DNA of 64,000 bases from Massilia yuzhufengensis. GTDB taxonomy: Bacteria > Pseudomonadota > Gammaproteobacteria > Burkholderiales > Burkholderiaceae_D. The stretch lies in NCBI RefSeq assembly GCF_900112225.1, contig NZ_FOLD01000014.1, positions 23,454-87,453 on the forward strand. The letters are read 5' to 3'. Positions within the stretch are counted from its first letter, which is position 1. Each line of letters begins with the position of its first letter. Positions 1-9,934 of this stretch are shown here, one piece after another. The translations under genes and the position numbers were made by a program. The notes under the pieces are model-generated. The model searched no databases. It was given only the letters and a program-made list of their open reading frames with translations, and was not told the DNA's origin.

Positions 1-1
1 A

Positions 2-97
2 AGCGGGGCGAACGCATGGAAGGCTCCGTGGGATGGCGATACGGTTTGGACCGTGGCGCAGCTCGACAGTTCAATCCTCATCCACAGCCAAGGGTGA
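2..97 (+). CDS. possible 3' end of a truncated upstream gene
   Basis: Reading frame 2 is open from the left edge to a TGA at 95-97 and gives a plausible C-terminal tail ending in LDSSILIHSQG. Frame 1 is also open for about this length, so frame choice is uncertain. No domain can be recognised in 31 residues. The piece may be the end of a gene that starts outside the window, or not coding at all. Confidence 0.3.
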   Translation, partial: SGANAWKAPWDGDTVWTVAQLDSSILIHSQG

Positions 98-357
98 CAG
101 CGCCATAGGGAACGGGGTCCATGCGGTCCGATCGCTTCGATAGTGTATGTGCTGCAGGCTTGGGCGCCGCCATTATGTTGCCGATTGCCGCGCAGCGCCG
201 GCCTACCGGCCGGGTCGCGGCAGGGGCAGCGCGGGCTATTGGCGGGCGCTACCGGCGTATGCAGAATGGGTTAAGTCTTTGATAAGAAAATGGGGCTACA
301 TTCCTCGCATTGCAGACCAGCCAGGCTGGTGCCTGCCCACTTGCCCTGCGAGATCGC
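98..357. other. intergenic region, nothing recognised
   Basis: About 260 bases upstream of the metallopeptidase-like gene. The short open frames have no strong ribosome-binding site and no recognisable product. I see no clear promoter, repeat or RNA gene. Confidence 0.4.
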
Positions 358-1107
358 TTGAAGACCCGAACCCGTACCAGCGCCTTGCGCTTCCTGAAAG
401 CCGGCGTGGCCAGCCTGCTCGCCGTGGCGCTCCTCTACGCCCTCATCGTCGCCATCCCGAAGCCGATGTTCCCCTACCGGGCCGTGTACCAGAACTACCA
501 GGTGTGGTCGGACCAGCCCATACCGGCCGAGATTGCCGGGGTGCTGGACGACGTGACGCGGCGCTTGCGCACCTCGACTGTGCATGACCGCACTACGCCG
601 GTCGAGATCTTCTTCTGCAACGAGCCCTGGCGCCTGTGGCTCTACGGCCGGCGTTTCAGCACCCGGATGGGCGGGGCGGCCGACGTCTGGCTGACCAGGC
701 AAGTCTTCATCCGTGCTTCCGACATCGCCGCCAACCGCATCCATTCGCCGGGGCCGGGACCCATTGCGGACGCGGCCCAGCGCCCGCTGTCCTACTTCAT
801 TGCGCACGAGATCACCCACAGCGATGTGTCGCGCCGGTTTGGCCGCACGGTGATGCTGCGCTATCCGGAGTGGCTGCTGGAAGGGTATGCGGATTATGTG
901 GGCAAGGGCGGCGATTTCGATTTCGATGAAAACCGCGCGCTGTTCCTGAGGGGGGCGTGGGAGCTGGGCCGCAAGAGTGGGCTGTATCGCGGGTATCACC
1001 TGAAGGTGGCGTACCTGCTCGATAAAGAGGGCTGGACCTTGCAGGAGGTGTTTGCAAGGCCGCCGGGGGAAGGGGAGTTGGATGCGTGGTTGAGGGCGGG
1101 GCGGTAA
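358..1107 (+). CDS. membrane-anchored putative zinc metallopeptidase (MA-like)
   Basis: The product is about 249 aa if translation begins at the TTG at 358; an in-frame TTG at 310 is an alternative that adds 16 residues. A basic N-terminus is followed by one hydrophobic segment (about residues 13-32), so the protein is probably anchored in the inner membrane with its bulk outside the cytoplasm. The motif HEITH lies near residues 150-154 and LLEGYADY about 20 residues later, which fits the HExxH...E zinc site of gluzincin-type MA-like peptidases. The substrate is unknown. The gene stands alone, with a repeat-containing gap after it. The family call rests on the motif only. Confidence 0.6.
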   Translation: MKTRTRTSALRFLKAGVASLLAVALLYALIVAIPKPMFPYRAVYQNYQVWSDQPIPAEIAGVLDDVTRRLRTSTVHDRTTPVEIFFCNEPWRLWLYGRRFSTRMGGAADVWLTRQVFIRASDIAANRIHSPGPGPIADAAQRPLSYFIAHEITHSDVSRRFGRTVMLRYPEWLLEGYADYVGKGGDFDFDENRALFLRGAWELGRKSGLYRGYHLKVAYLLDKEGWTLQEVFARPPGEGELDAWLRAGR

Positions 1108-1484
1108 TTTCGTGGCGGTCTGCCATATTCGTTTTTGCCCGCACAGCCAGCACGTCGCTCCGGCGAAGGCCGGAGCCTAATTTCCTCGCGGGACTCCGGA
1201 ACAGAAATTGGATCCCGGCCTGCGCCGGGATGACGGTTTTCAGGTTGGTGGTCAACCAGAGGAGCCATCACAATGCCAACCTTACGCAATATGCCATTCC
1301 CCACCCCCATGCAAACGAATGATGCACTGCCGCCACTTTGTGCAAACGAAATTTGCATATACAGCCCAGTATTGGCATTTCCTTGCTTCGAGCATGATCA
1401 ATTTCTCACCCCGCCCCAGCGTGGTGCAGCGCAATAAGCTAGAATGATCATCCTTCGGGCCCGCTTGACTGTCGATACAAATCC
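1108..1484. other. intergenic region with palindromic repeat and promoter space
   Basis: This 377-base gap holds the repeat at 1153-1237 and then a less GC-rich stretch (about 1260-1480) that should carry the promoter of the large oxidoreductase gene. No gene is evident in it on either strand. Confidence 0.5.
1153..1237. repeat. paired CCGGCGAAGGCCGG-type intergenic palindromes
   Basis: Two hairpins in opposite orientation: CTCCGGCGAAGGCCGGAG near 1158-1175 and TCCCGGCCTGCGCCGGGA near 1213-1230, bounded by CGTC and GACGG. The same unit recurs at 34847-34926 as a pair, and singly near 50535 and 61151. This looks like a dispersed extragenic repeat family of the genome. Confidence 0.7.
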
Positions 1485-4400
1485 ATGAACGCCCCTGCAC
1501 ACATTCATACCCTGCTTGCCGACAACGCCCCCGCGCGACTGCGCGAGATCCCCTACAACTACACCTCGTTCTCCGATCGCGAAATCGTGATCCGCCTGCT
1601 GGGTGAGTCGTCGTGGCGGCTGCTCGACGAGCTGCGCGGTGCGCGCCAGACCGGGCGTTCGGCGCGCATGCTGTATGAAGTGCTGGGCGATATCTGGGTA
1701 GTGCGCCGCAATCCCTACCTGCAGGACGACCTGCTCGATAACCCGAAGCGCCGCCAGAAGCTGATCGACGCGCTGCACCACCGCCTCGGCGAAGTCGACA
1801 AGCGCCGCCTGAGCGTCGACGCCAATGACGCCGACGCCGACGCATCGGCCGCGCGCAATGCCGCCGTCGAAGCGCTGCTCGATGCCGCGCGCCGCGCCGT
1901 CGACGAATTCGGCCTCGAGTTCCGCAACACCTACGACCTGCGCAAGCGCGCGAAGCAGGTGCTCGGCGCCTACACCGACAAGCGCAACATCCGCTTCGAC
2001 GGCATGCACCGCGTCTCGCACGTTACCGACGCCACCGACTGGCGCGTCGAATACCCGTTCCTGGTGCTGGTGCCGGACAGCGAAGAAGAGATGGCCGGCC
2101 TGGTCAAGGGCTGCATCGAACTGGGCCTGACCATCATCCCGCGCGGCGGCGGCACCGGCTACACCGGCGGCGCGATTCCGCTCACGCCCATGTCGGCCGT
2201 GATCAACACCGAAAAGCTGATCGGCATCGGCGCAGTGGAAGCGACCCGCCTGCCCGGCGTGGACCGCGAATACGCCACCATCCACACCTTCGCCGGCGTG
2301 GTCACCCACAGCGTGTCGCAGGCCGCCGAAAAGGCCGGCTTCGTGTTCGCGGTGGACCCGACCTCGGCGCACGCGTCCTGCATCGGCGGGAACATCGCCA
2401 TGAACGCGGGCGGCAAGAAGGCTGTCCTGTGGGGCACGGCGCTGGACAACCTGGCCTCGTGGCGCATGGTGGACCCGAACGGCGACTGGCTGGAAGTCAC
2501 CCGCATGGACCACAACCTGTCCAAGATCCACGACGCGCCGGTGGCCACCTTCAAGCTCGAATGGACCCATCCGGTCCCGCGCGGCGTCGCCAAGCCGGAG
2601 CCGTTCCGGGTCGAGACCCTGTCCATCGAAGGCAAGCGCTTCCGCAAGGAAGGCCTGGGCAAGGACGTCACCGACAAATTCCTGGCCGGCCTGCCGGGCA
2701 TCCAGAAAGAGGGCACCGACGGCCTGATCACGTCGGCGCGCTGGATCTTGCACAAGATGCCGAAGTTCACCCGTACCGTGGCGCTGGAATTCTTCGGCCA
2801 GGCGCGTGACGCGATCCCGTCGATCGTCGAGATCAAGGATTACCTCGACGGGCTGCCCAAGAACGGCAACCCGGCCTTCGCCACGCTGCGCCTGGCGGGC
2901 CTGGAGCACCTGGACGAGCGCTACCTGCGCGCGGTGGGCTACGCCACCAAATCCAAGCGCGGCGTGCTGCCCAAGATGGCGCTGTTCGGCGACATCGTCG
3001 GCGACGACGAGAACGCGGTCGCCATCGCCGCTTCGGAAGTGGTGCGCCTGGCGAACACCCGCGTGGGCGAAGGTTTCGTGGCCGTGAGCCCGGAGGCACG
3101 CAAGAAATTCTGGCTCGACCGCGCCCGCACCGCGGCGATCGCCCGCCACACCAATGCCTTCAAGATCAACGAAGACGTGGTGATCCCCTTGAATCGCATG
3201 GGCGAGTACACCGACGGCATCGAGCGCATCAACGTCGAGCTGTCGATCAAGAACAAGCTGCAGCTGGCCGAGCAGCTGCACGCCTTCCTCGCGAACGAGC
3301 AGCTGCCGATCGAGAAGAGCGACGACGCCGGCAGCGACGCGGTCGACCGCGCCGAGATCCTGGGCGACCGCCCGCAACAGGCCGTGGCGCTGATGCAGCA
3401 GGTTGCCGCGCGCTGGAGCTTCATCCTCGCCAACCTCGACGCGCCCCTTGGCGAGGTGCGCGGCAAGCTCGATGAGCTGGGCCTGGACAGCCTGTCGGCC
3501 ACGCTCGATGCGCGCATCGGCAGCCAGCCCGGCGCGCTGCTGTTCGACGCGGTGCAGGACCACACCATCCGCGTCTCGTGGAAGCACGACGTGCGCGCGC
3601 CGCTGCGCCAGATCTTCAACGGGTCCGCCTACAAGTGCATCCTCGACGAAGCCACCGCGATCCACAAGCGGGTGCTGCGCTCGCGCGTGTTCGTGGCGCT
3701 GCACATGCACGCCGGCGACGGCAATGTGCACACCAACCTGCCGGTGAACTCGGACGACTACGCGATGCTGCAGGACGCCCACAAGGCGGTCGAGCGCATC
3801 ATGAAGCTGGCCCGTTCGCTGGACGGCGTGATCTCGGGCGAACACGGCATCGGCATCACCAAGCTCGAATTCCTCACGGACGACGAAATCCAGGAATTCC
3901 GCGACTACAAGCTGCGGGTCGATCCGGAAGGCCGCTTCAACAAGGGCAAGCTGCTCAACCTCGAAGGCGCCCACGCTGATTTGCGCAACGCCTACACGCC
4001 GTCCTTCGGCCTGATGGGCCACGAATCGCTGATCATGCAGCAGAGCGATATCGGCGAGATCGCGGGCAGCATCAAGGACTGCCTGCGCTGCGGTAAATGC
4101 AAGCCTGTCTGCACCACCCACGTGCCGGGCGCGAACCTGCTGTACTCGCCGCGCGACAAGATCCTCGCCACCTCGGCCCTGATCGAAGCCTTCCTGTACG
4201 AAGAACAAACCCGCCGCGGCGTGTCGATCAGGCACTGGGAAGAGTTCGAGGACGTCTCCGACCACTGCACCGTGTGCCACAAATGCGTGACACCGTGCCC
4301 GGTCGACATCGACTTCGGCGACGTCTCGATGAACATGCGTAACCTGCTGCGCAAGATGGACAAGCGCAGCTTCAAGCCGGCCAACCGCGCGGCCATGTTC

Positions 4401-5492
4401 TTCCTCAACGCCACCGACCCGACCACCATCAACGCCACCCGCAAGGTGATGGTCGACTGGGGCTACAAGGCCCAGCGCATGGGCAACCAGCTGCTGCGCG
4501 GCTTCGCCAAGCCGCAAGTGGAGGCGCCGCCCCCGACCACCGGCAAGGCGCCGGTGCGCGAGCAGGTGATCCACTTCATCAACAAGAAAATGCCGGGCAA
4601 CCTGCCGAAGAAGACGGCGCGCGCGCTGCTCGACATCGAAGACGACAAGGTGATCCCGATCATTCGCAACCCGAAGGCGACCACGGCCGACACCGAAGCC
4701 GTGTTCTACTTCCCGGGCTGCGGGTCGGAGCGCCTGTTCTCGCAGGTGGGCCTGGCGACCCAGGCCATGCTGTGGGAAGTGGGCGTGCAGACCGTGCTGC
4801 CGCCCGGCTACCTGTGCTGCGGCTACCCCCAGCGCGGCGCCGGCCAGTACGACAAGGCCGACAAGATGATGACGGATAACCGCGTGCTGTTCCACCGCAT
4901 GGCCAACACGCTGAACTACCTCGACATCAAGACGGTCCTGGTTTCCTGCGGCACCTGCTACGACCAGTTGGCGACCTACGAGTTCGACAAGATCTTCCCG
5001 GGCTGCCGCATCATGGACATCCATGAATACCTGTTAGAAAAAGGCGTGAAGCTCGAAGGCGTCTCCGGTACCCGCTACATGTACCACGACCCCTGCCACA
5101 CGCCGATGAAACTGCAGGATTCGCTCAAGACCGTCAACGCGCTGGTCTCCACGTTTGATAACGTGAAGATCGAGAAGAACGACCGCTGCTGCGGCGAGTC
5201 GGGCACCTTCGCCGTCAGCCGTCCCGACATCGCGACCCAGGTCCGCTCGCGCAAGCAGGGCGAGATGGAGAAGGGCGCCGATAAACTGCGCGAAGACGGT
5301 TTTGACGGCAACGTCAAGATCCTCACCAGCTGCCCGTCCTGCCTGCAGGGCCTGTCGCGCTACAACGCCGATTCCGGCACCACCGCCGACTACATCGTGG
5401 TGGAGATGGCGCGGCACCTGCTGGGCGAGAACTGGCTGCCCGACTACGTCGGCAAGGCCAACAACGGCGGCATCGAACGGGTGCTCGTATGA
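1485..5492 (+). CDS. DUF3683-FAD-FeS oxidoreductase (glycolate/D-lactate oxidase-like fusion)
   Basis: A 1335-aa single-chain protein. After an N-terminal segment of about 170 residues (DUF3683-type) comes an FAD_binding_4 domain with [11 protein letters not shown] near residue 219. An FAD-oxidase C-terminal domain follows, with [12 protein letters not shown] near 740 and [10 protein letters not shown]. Two 4Fe-4S motifs follow: [11 protein letters not shown] near 866 and [12 protein letters not shown] near 928. Two CCG domains end the protein (FPGCGSE near 1076, CCGYPQ near 1111, DPCH near 1202, CCGESG near 1235). This joins in one chain what GlcD and GlcF, or Dld-type enzymes, do separately. 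It probably oxidises a 2-hydroxy acid and passes electrons to a membrane acceptor; the substrate cannot be read from sequence. Its stop overlaps the next gene. Confidence 0.9.
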   Translation: MNAPAHIHTLLADNAPARLREIPYNYTSFSDREIVIRLLGESSWRLLDELRGARQTGRSARMLYEVLGDIWVVRRNPYLQDDLLDNPKRRQKLIDALHHRLGEVDKRRLSVDANDADADASAARNAAVEALLDAARRAVDEFGLEFRNTYDLRKRAKQVLGAYTDKRNIRFDGMHRVSHVTDATDWRVEYPFLVLVPDSEEEMAGLVKGCIELGLTIIPRGGGTGYTGGAIPLTPMSAVINTEKLIGIGAVEATRLPGVDREYATIHTFAGVVTHSVSQAAEKAGFVFAVDPTSAHASCIGGNIAMNAGGKKAVLWGTALDNLASWRMVDPNGDWLEVTRMDHNLSKIHDAPVATFKLEWTHPVPRGVAKPEPFRVETLSIEGKRFRKEGLGKDVTDKFLAGLPGIQKEGTDGLITSARWILHKMPKFTRTVALEFFGQARDAIPSIVEIKDYLDGLPKNGNPAFATLRLAGLEHLDERYLRAVGYATKSKRGVLPKMALFGDIVGDDENAVAIAASEVVRLANTRVGEGFVAVSPEARKKFWLDRARTAAIARHTNAFKINEDVVIPLNRMGEYTDGIERINVELSIKNKLQLAEQLHAFLANEQLPIEKSDDAGSDAVDRAEILGDRPQQAVALMQQVAARWSFILANLDAPLGEVRGKLDELGLDSLSATLDARIGSQPGALLFDAVQDHTIRVSWKHDVRAPLRQIFNGSAYKCILDEATAIHKRVLRSRVFVALHMHAGDGNVHTNLPVNSDDYAMLQDAHKAVERIMKLARSLDGVISGEHGIGITKLEFLTDDEIQEFRDYKLRVDPEGRFNKGKLLNLEGAHADLRNAYTPSFGLMGHESLIMQQSDIGEIAGSIKDCLRCGKCKPVCTTHVPGANLLYSPRDKILATSALIEAFLYEEQTRRGVSIRHWEEFEDVSDHCTVCHKCVTPCPVDIDFGDVSMNMRNLLRKMDKRSFKPANRAAMFFLNATDPTTINATRKVMVDWGYKAQRMGNQLLRGFAKPQVEAPPPTTGKAPVREQVIHFINKKMPGNLPKKTARALLDIEDDKVIPIIRNPKATTADTEAVFYFPGCGSERLFSQVGLATQAMLWEVGVQTVLPPGYLCCGYPQRGAGQYDKADKMMTDNRVLFHRMANTLNYLDIKTVLVSCGTCYDQLATYEFDKIFPGCRIMDIHEYLLEKGVKLEGVSGTRYMYHDPCHTPMKLQDSLKTVNALVSTFDNVKIEKNDRCCGESGTFAVSRPDIATQVRSRKQGEMEKGADKLREDGFDGNVKILTSCPSCLQGLSRYNADSGTTADYIVVEMARHLLGENWLPDYVGKANNGGIERVLV

Positions 5493-5917
5493 TGAAGCTG
5501 GCCGGCTGCGAGCTGTGCGAACCGGCCCTGCCTGCCGCGTGGCAGGGCGAGAAGTTCTCGGTCATCCTCGTCGACGACGCGGCCTATCCCGGCTTTTGCC
5601 GCGTGATCTGGCGCGAGCACGTGCGCGAGATGAGCGACCTGGCGCAGCAAGACAGGTTGCTGCTGAACGAAGCGGTCTACCAGGTCGAGCTGGCGGTGCT
5701 TGAGGTCATGCAGCCGCTAAAGGTGAACGTGGCGAGCCTGGGCAACGTGGTGCCGCACCTGCACTGGCACGTCATTCCGCGCTACGCGGACGATGCGCAC
5801 TTCCCGGCGCCGGTCTGGGCCCAGGCGGCGCGCCAGACCGATGATGCGACGCTGGCCGCGCGCCGCGCGCTGCTGCCCCAACTGGCGGCTGCCATTACAC
5901 GCCGTTTCACCCAATAA
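5489..5917 (+). CDS. HIT family protein
   Basis: A 142-aa protein with the histidine triad HLHWHVIPR (His 90, 92, 94), the nucleotide-binding and catalytic signature of HIT hydrolases. A CxxC-like pair (ELCEP, Cys7 and Cys10) stands at the N-terminus. Its ATG overlaps the stop of the oxidoreductase gene (ATGA), so the two are very probably translated together. HIT proteins hydrolyse or transfer nucleotidyl groups; the natural substrate here is unknown. The arrangement suggests one transcript running on into the DUF971 gene 11 bases downstream. Confidence 0.88.
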   Translation: MMKLAGCELCEPALPAAWQGEKFSVILVDDAAYPGFCRVIWREHVREMSDLAQQDRLLLNEAVYQVELAVLEVMQPLKVNVASLGNVVPHLHWHVIPRYADDAHFPAPVWAQAARQTDDATLAARRALLPQLAAAITRRFTQ

Positions 5918-5928
5918 GAGGAGACCCC

Positions 5929-6345
5929 ATGCCCAATCCCACCGACCTGACCGTGCGCCAGAAATCGCGCGTCCTTGAAATCGCCTTCGACGACGGCAGC
6001 GCGTTCTCGATTCCGTTCGAGCTGATGCGCGTGTATTCGCCATCGGCCGAAGTGAAGGGCCACGGCCCGGGACAGGAAGTGCTGCAAGTGGGCAAGCGCG
6101 AGGTCGGCATCACCGGCCTGGAGCCGGTGGGGAACTACGCCGTCAAGCCCTTGTTCAACGATGGGCATGAGAGCGGGATTTTTACCTGGGACTACCTGTA
6201 CAAGCTCGGTAGCGAGCAGGACGCGATGTGGAAGGCCTACGTGGCGCGCCTGCATGCCGCCGGTTTCGACGGCGACTCCGGCCGCGAGCCGGGGACTGAA
6301 CTGCCGGGCGCGAAACCGAACAAGGGTTGCGGGCATAGCCACTGA
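5929..6345 (+). CDS. DUF971 / GBBH-like N-terminal domain protein
   Basis: A 138-aa protein of the DUF971 family, related to the N-terminal domain of gamma-butyrobetaine hydroxylases. A good ribosome-binding site (AAGAGGAG) precedes the ATG. The N-terminal part contains the family-like stretch VLEIAFDDGSAFSIPFELMR. The tail NKGCGHSH carries Cys and His that could bind metal. In betaproteobacteria such genes often lie close to ubiE, and here ubiE is about 14 kb away. The function is not established. It ends 10 bases before the convergent WYL regulator gene. Confidence 0.8.
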   Translation: MPNPTDLTVRQKSRVLEIAFDDGSAFSIPFELMRVYSPSAEVKGHGPGQEVLQVGKREVGITGLEPVGNYAVKPLFNDGHESGIFTWDYLYKLGSEQDAMWKAYVARLHAAGFDGDSGREPGTELPGAKPNKGCGHSH

Positions 6346-6355
6346 TCCCGGGGGC

Positions 6356-7300
6356 CTACAGCTGCCGCAACACCTGCTGCGCGCACTGCCGCACCGCGTC
6401 GACCAGTTCCGCCGGGCGGCGAATCTCGAAACCGAAGGGAAGGCCGGCCAGCTGGCGCGCAAACCACGCCAGGTCGTCCGACTGGTTGTGCATCACCACG
6501 CCGTCCGCCACTTGTTCGAACACCCCTACCGTAGCGAAGAACTGCGCCCGGGCCCGCTCCAGTGAAGTCTTGAGCAGCACCTCGATCGCCACCGCGCGCG
6601 GCATGGTCGCCACCGAGCGCACCAGGTAGGCCAGCGCGTCGAAATCGCGCGGCCGCTCGAAGCGTGTGGCTTGGGCCTCGAACGCATCGATGCGGTCGAG
6701 CCGGAACGAACGCAGGTCGCGCCGCAAATGGCAATACCCCACCGCATACCAGCACCCCGCGTAATACGCCAGGCCATAGGGGTCGATTTCCCGTCCTGAC
6801 ACGCTGCCCGTCGCATCGCAGTAGGCGATGCGCACCCGGCGCCGGCCGCGCGCCGCCACTGACAGCACGCCCAGCGCGGCGCCCCCGGCACCGGTCGCTG
6901 CTTGCCCTACGTCCAGCTGCACGTTCTCGGCCAGCGCGCGCATGCGTTCGCGCAAGGCGGCGGGCATGGTGCGCTCCAGCTTGGCCTGCGCGCTGGCCAC
7001 CGCCGGCGCGGCCCGGTCCAGTCCGAGCTTGCTGGCGGCCAGCAGGCCCACCGACAAGGCCAGCGCCTCGTCGTCGCTGAACATCATCGGCGGCAGCTTG
7101 AAGCCGGCCACCAGCGCATAGCCGCCGGCGCGCCCGCGCTCGGCGGTGACCGGGATGCCCATCTCTTCCAGGGTCACGATGTAGCGCCGCACGGTGCGCA
7201 GGTCCACGCCGAGTCTTGCCGCGATCTCCGCGCCGCTGATGCGGCCATGCGCCTGCAGCAGTTCGAGCACCGCGAGCACGCGGGTGGTGGGCCTGGTCAT
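6356..7300 (-). CDS. YafY-type HTH and WYL domain transcriptional regulator
   Basis: A 314-aa protein with an N-terminal DeoR-like winged helix (residues about 1-60, ISGAEIAARLGVDLRTVRRY). The WYL ligand-sensing domain follows (about 150-230, with IDPYGLAYYAGCWYAVGYC), and then a C-terminal extension. Members of this family bind DNA and respond to nucleotides or other small molecules. The gene is divergent from the LysE exporter gene; the 78-base gap to that start is the likely operator region, so it may control the exporter. That is inference from position. Confidence 0.88.
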   Translation of the reverse strand: MTRPTTRVLAVLELLQAHGRISGAEIAARLGVDLRTVRRYIVTLEEMGIPVTAERGRAGGYALVAGFKLPPMMFSDDEALALSVGLLAASKLGLDRAAPAVASAQAKLERTMPAALRERMRALAENVQLDVGQAATGAGGAALGVLSVAARGRRRVRIAYCDATGSVSGREIDPYGLAYYAGCWYAVGYCHLRRDLRSFRLDRIDAFEAQATRFERPRDFDALAYLVRSVATMPRAVAIEVLLKTSLERARAQFFATVGVFEQVADGVVMHNQSDDLAWFARQLAGLPFGFEIRRPAELVDAVRQCAQQVLRQL

Positions 7301-7378
7301 GTCGATTGTTTTTTCGTTGAATCAGGGCGGATTATGTCCTGATTCGCTCCTATCCTGCAGCTTTTGAGGAGAAAATAC

Positions 7379-8008
7379 ATGGCTGACTTCGCCCACTTGT
7401 GGCTGTTCTTTATCGTGGTCTTCGGCGTGATCGCGCTGCCGGGGCTGGACATGGCGTTCGTACTGGCCAGCGCGCTGCGCGGCGGGAACGGCGCGGGATT
7501 GGCGGCGGTGGGCGGGATCGTGCTGGGCGGCGCCGCCCACATCGTCATGGGTGTGCTGGGCGTGGCGGCGATCCTGGCCGTGTGGCCGCCGCTGTTCAAT
7601 GCGGTGCTGCTGGCGGGCGCCGTGTACATCGGCTGGATCGGCTGGACCCTGCTGCGCGCGCGCGCGGGTGTCGCGCTCCCGGTCGCCGGCCGGGCGCCGC
7701 GCGGGCGCTCGGTGTTCCTGCAGGGGATGCTCACCTGCCTGCTCAACCCCAAGGCCTATGTGTTCATGCTGGCGATCTTCCCGCAGTTCCTGCGCCCGGA
7801 ACGCGGGCACTTGTGGACGCAGGCGACTGCGTTGGGCCTGATCACGGCCTTCACCCAGGCGGCGGTGTATGGCACGGTGGCGGTGGGAGCGGTGCGGGCG
7901 CACGGCTGGCTGGCGGCGAATCCGCGTGCGGGACTGGCGGCGGCGCGCGCGGTCGGCGCGGTGCTGATGGCTGCGGCCCTGCTGACGGTGCTGAAAGGCT
8001 GGTCGTAA
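7379..8008 (+). CDS. LysE family translocator
   Basis: The ATG at 7379 is chosen over an in-frame TTG at 7364 because the ribosome-binding site TGAGGAG lies just upstream of 7379 and overlaps that TTG. The 209-aa product begins MADFAHLWLFFIVVFGVIALPG and has about six hydrophobic segments. It carries the LysE/RhtB features PGLDMAFV near the start and LLNPKAYVFMLAIFPQF in the middle. These proteins export amino acids or their analogues across the inner membrane. The divergent WYL regulator may control it. The exported substrate is not known. Confidence 0.88.
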   Translation: MADFAHLWLFFIVVFGVIALPGLDMAFVLASALRGGNGAGLAAVGGIVLGGAAHIVMGVLGVAAILAVWPPLFNAVLLAGAVYIGWIGWTLLRARAGVALPVAGRAPRGRSVFLQGMLTCLLNPKAYVFMLAIFPQFLRPERGHLWTQATALGLITAFTQAAVYGTVAVGAVRAHGWLAANPRAGLAAARAVGAVLMAAALLTVLKGWS

Positions 8009-8016
8009 ACGACAAA

Positions 8017-8038
8017 GAGCACGTCCATCGACGTGCTC
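8017..8038 (-). terminator. hairpin terminator between LysE and csp genes
   Basis: A perfect 9-bp stem GAGCACGTC / GACGTGCTC with a 4-base loop. On the minus strand it is followed by TTTGTCGTTT, which fits an intrinsic terminator for the cold-shock gene. It may also stop the convergent LysE transcript. Confidence 0.65.
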
Positions 8039-8074
8039 CCGTATGCCGCTTGCCCGGTCAGGGGCAGAGGCTAT

Positions 8075-8281
8075 TTATGCTTGTGGCTGGATGTTCGATG
8101 CCTGCTTGCCTTTTGGACCGGTGGTGACGTCGAACGTCACGCGCTGGTTCTCGGCCAGCGACTTGAAGCCGTTGGCGTTGATGGCCGAAAAGTGAGCAAA
8201 CAGGTCTTCGCCGCCGCCGTCAGGGGTGATGAAGCCAAAACCTTTTGCATCATTGAACCATTTTACAATGCCAGTCGCCAT
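8075..8281 (-). CDS. CspA-family cold shock protein
   Basis: A 68-aa single OB-fold protein with RNP1 KGFGFI (residues 13-18) and the RNP2-like DLFAHF (26-31). It is of typical length and sequence for CspA-type RNA chaperones, which melt RNA secondary structure and bind single-stranded nucleic acid. A -10 box TATAAT on the minus strand (8364-8369) would give a leader of about 75 bases, as expected for a gene with post-transcriptional control. A terminator hairpin follows at 8017-8038. Which paralogue it is cannot be told here. Confidence 0.95.
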   Translation of the reverse strand: MATGIVKWFNDAKGFGFITPDGGGEDLFAHFSAINANGFKSLAENQRVTFDVTTGPKGKQASNIQPQA

Positions 8282-8363
8282 GTTAATTCCCTCTAAAGTT
8301 TATCTGTATTATCGCAATGCCAGCGGCGCTGGACCCAGTGCCTAGCCTAACATTGCATTTTTG

Positions 8364-8369
8364 ATTATA
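8364..8369 (-). promoter_or_regulatory. putative -10 box of csp gene
   Basis: TATAAT on the minus strand lies about 83-88 bases before the cold-shock start codon, inside an AT-rich stretch. No convincing -35 box lies 16-18 bases upstream. The implied leader is about 75 bases long. Confidence 0.45.
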
Positions 8370-8426
8370 AAGTGAATTGTTTAAAAAGGAAGTAACTTTT
8401 TCAATTGTGTGCAAATGCGCATCAGC

Positions 8427-8459
8427 TTGGCAGCCGCGTGCCGTGGCAGCGGCTGCCAA
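8427..8459 (-). terminator. hairpin after the FapF-like gene
   Basis: A perfect 11-bp stem (TTGGCAGCCGC / GCGGCTGCCAA) with an 11-base loop begins 5 bases after the stop of the barrel gene. The T-rich stretch comes only about 20 bases later, so this may be a 3'-end structure rather than a canonical intrinsic terminator. Confidence 0.5.
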
Positions 8460-8464
8460 CCCGG

Positions 8465-9898
8465 TCAGAAGGTGAAGGGCATCCTGATGGTGAGCGACAC
8501 GTCCGGCGTATCGCGTGTCACGCCGGCGCCCACCGCGACGCTGAGCGAACGCTTGTCGCTGTAGCGATACGAATAGCCCAGCAGCAGGGTGCCGAGCTGG
8601 GTACGCACCGAGCCCGGCACGTTTTTGCCATTCTGTTTCATGCGCGCCACCGTGCTGTGGTCGTAGCCGAGGCTGAGCGAGGCTTTTTCGTTCAGCGCCA
8701 GGCCCATGCCGAAGTTGAAGCCGATGATGCCGCCCGGCGCCAGCTCGCCCAGGGGCTCGCGGATGCCGTTGCGCACCAGGCGCGTGACGCCGCTGCGCTT
8801 GAAGTTGTGCAGGTAGCTGATGTTGCCGAAGAAAACGGCCGGATCGGATGGGAACAGCCACGTCAGGCTGCCCTGCAGCGACTGGAACCCCGAACCGGTC
8901 GGCAGCGACAGCGGCAGGCCGGTGCCGGTGACGTTGTCGCCGATGCAGCGCGTGGCGCAGTCGGTCACGACCTCGAAGGGACTGCGCCCGGTGGTCGACT
9001 TGTAGCGCAGGCCGCCAATGTAGTAGGCCTTGTCCGGGCCGCCGTTATTGAGCTGGTAGCGGCCAGCCACTTCGACGTCGCCGATGGCCTTGCCGCTGGT
9101 TTCAAACACGCGCTCGACCGCGGTGCCGGTGAAGATCTCGCGGCTGACGGTGGCGTCGGACCGGTACACGTACGGTACCTTGACCTCGACTTCCATCCGG
9201 TTGTTGATGCCGGTGCGGCCGGTGAGGGCGCCGGTGAAGGTGTTGCGCTTGACTTCGCGCACATCCACCAGGCCGATCAGCAGTGCCGGGATCACGGTGT
9301 AGCCGACCAGGGCCACGCGGTTGCTCGACGAGTAGCCGAACTGCAGCGACGGTTCCAGGATGTACTTTCCACGCGGCGTCAGCACGCCGGGCGCCTCGAA
9401 CAGCGGCGCGACTTCGGGCGGGCGCTGGTCTTTCGGGTTACGGGTGGCGGTACTGGCCTGCGCCTGGGCCGGTGGGCGCGCCGCCTGGGCCGGCGGCTGG
9501 CTGCCGATCGGCGCCGGAGTCGATGGCGGGCGCGCGGGCTGGTTGGCCGGGGCGGTGTTCGATGCGGTGGCGGGCGCGCCGCTGTTTTGCCCACCGGTGC
9601 CGCGCTGCTCGGACAGCAGCAGGTCGTCGGCGCGCGGCGGCAGCGCCAGCTTGTCGGCCAGTACCGGCCTGGCCTCGTCGCGGCGTTCCTCGATGCGCTC
9701 GATCTTGGCGCGTTGCGCCTGCAGTTCGTTCACCAGCTTGTTGACCAGCTCGCGCTGGGCAGCCAGTTCGGCTTTCAGCGTGGCCAGTTCAGCGCTCTTA
9801 TCCTGCTCGGTGGCAGGTGTCTCTTGTGCATAAGAAACCGGGGCCAGCAGCATAGCCGCCAGCCCCGCTGCCGTGATGCGCGCGACATGTGGGTGCAT
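8465..9898 (-). CDS. FapF-like outer-membrane channel (coiled coil + beta-barrel)
   Basis: The start at 9898 is chosen because GGAG lies 6 bases before it. The 477-aa product has a signal peptide ending about residue 24 (SYA-QE). A predicted coiled coil follows (about 35-75, heptad-like LATLKAELAAQRELVNKLVN), then a Pro/Ala-rich linker (about 85-155). The rest alternates like a beta-barrel and ends SLTIRMPFTF with the terminal Phe typical of Bam substrates. This layout matches FapF, the channel that secretes Fap amyloid subunits in Pseudomonas. It is the last gene of the run that also holds the C39 peptidase. The barrel is clear; orthology to FapF is inferred from architecture and context. 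Confidence 0.7.
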   Translation of the reverse strand: MHPHVARITAAGLAAMLLAPVSYAQETPATEQDKSAELATLKAELAAQRELVNKLVNELQAQRAKIERIEERRDEARPVLADKLALPPRADDLLLSEQRGTGGQNSGAPATASNTAPANQPARPPSTPAPIGSQPPAQAARPPAQAQASTATRNPKDQRPPEVAPLFEAPGVLTPRGKYILEPSLQFGYSSSNRVALVGYTVIPALLIGLVDVREVKRNTFTGALTGRTGINNRMEVEVKVPYVYRSDATVSREIFTGTAVERVFETSGKAIGDVEVAGRYQLNNGGPDKAYYIGGLRYKSTTGRSPFEVVTDCATRCIGDNVTGTGLPLSLPTGSGFQSLQGSLTWLFPSDPAVFFGNISYLHNFKRSGVTRLVRNGIREPLGELAPGGIIGFNFGMGLALNEKASLSLGYDHSTVARMKQNGKNVPGSVRTQLGTLLLGYSYRYSDKRSLSVAVGAGVTRDTPDVSLTIRMPFTF

Positions 9899-9934
9899 CT
9901 GGATCTCCATCAGCAAGTTAGCGATATTGCAATA

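Noticed and set aside
1398..5024. 1208-aa open frame on the minus strand
   Set aside because: It is antisense to the 1335-aa oxidoreductase, whose motifs are all in the plus frame. The product is a compositionally biased His/Arg/Val/Ala-rich chain without motifs, typical of high-GC shadow frames.
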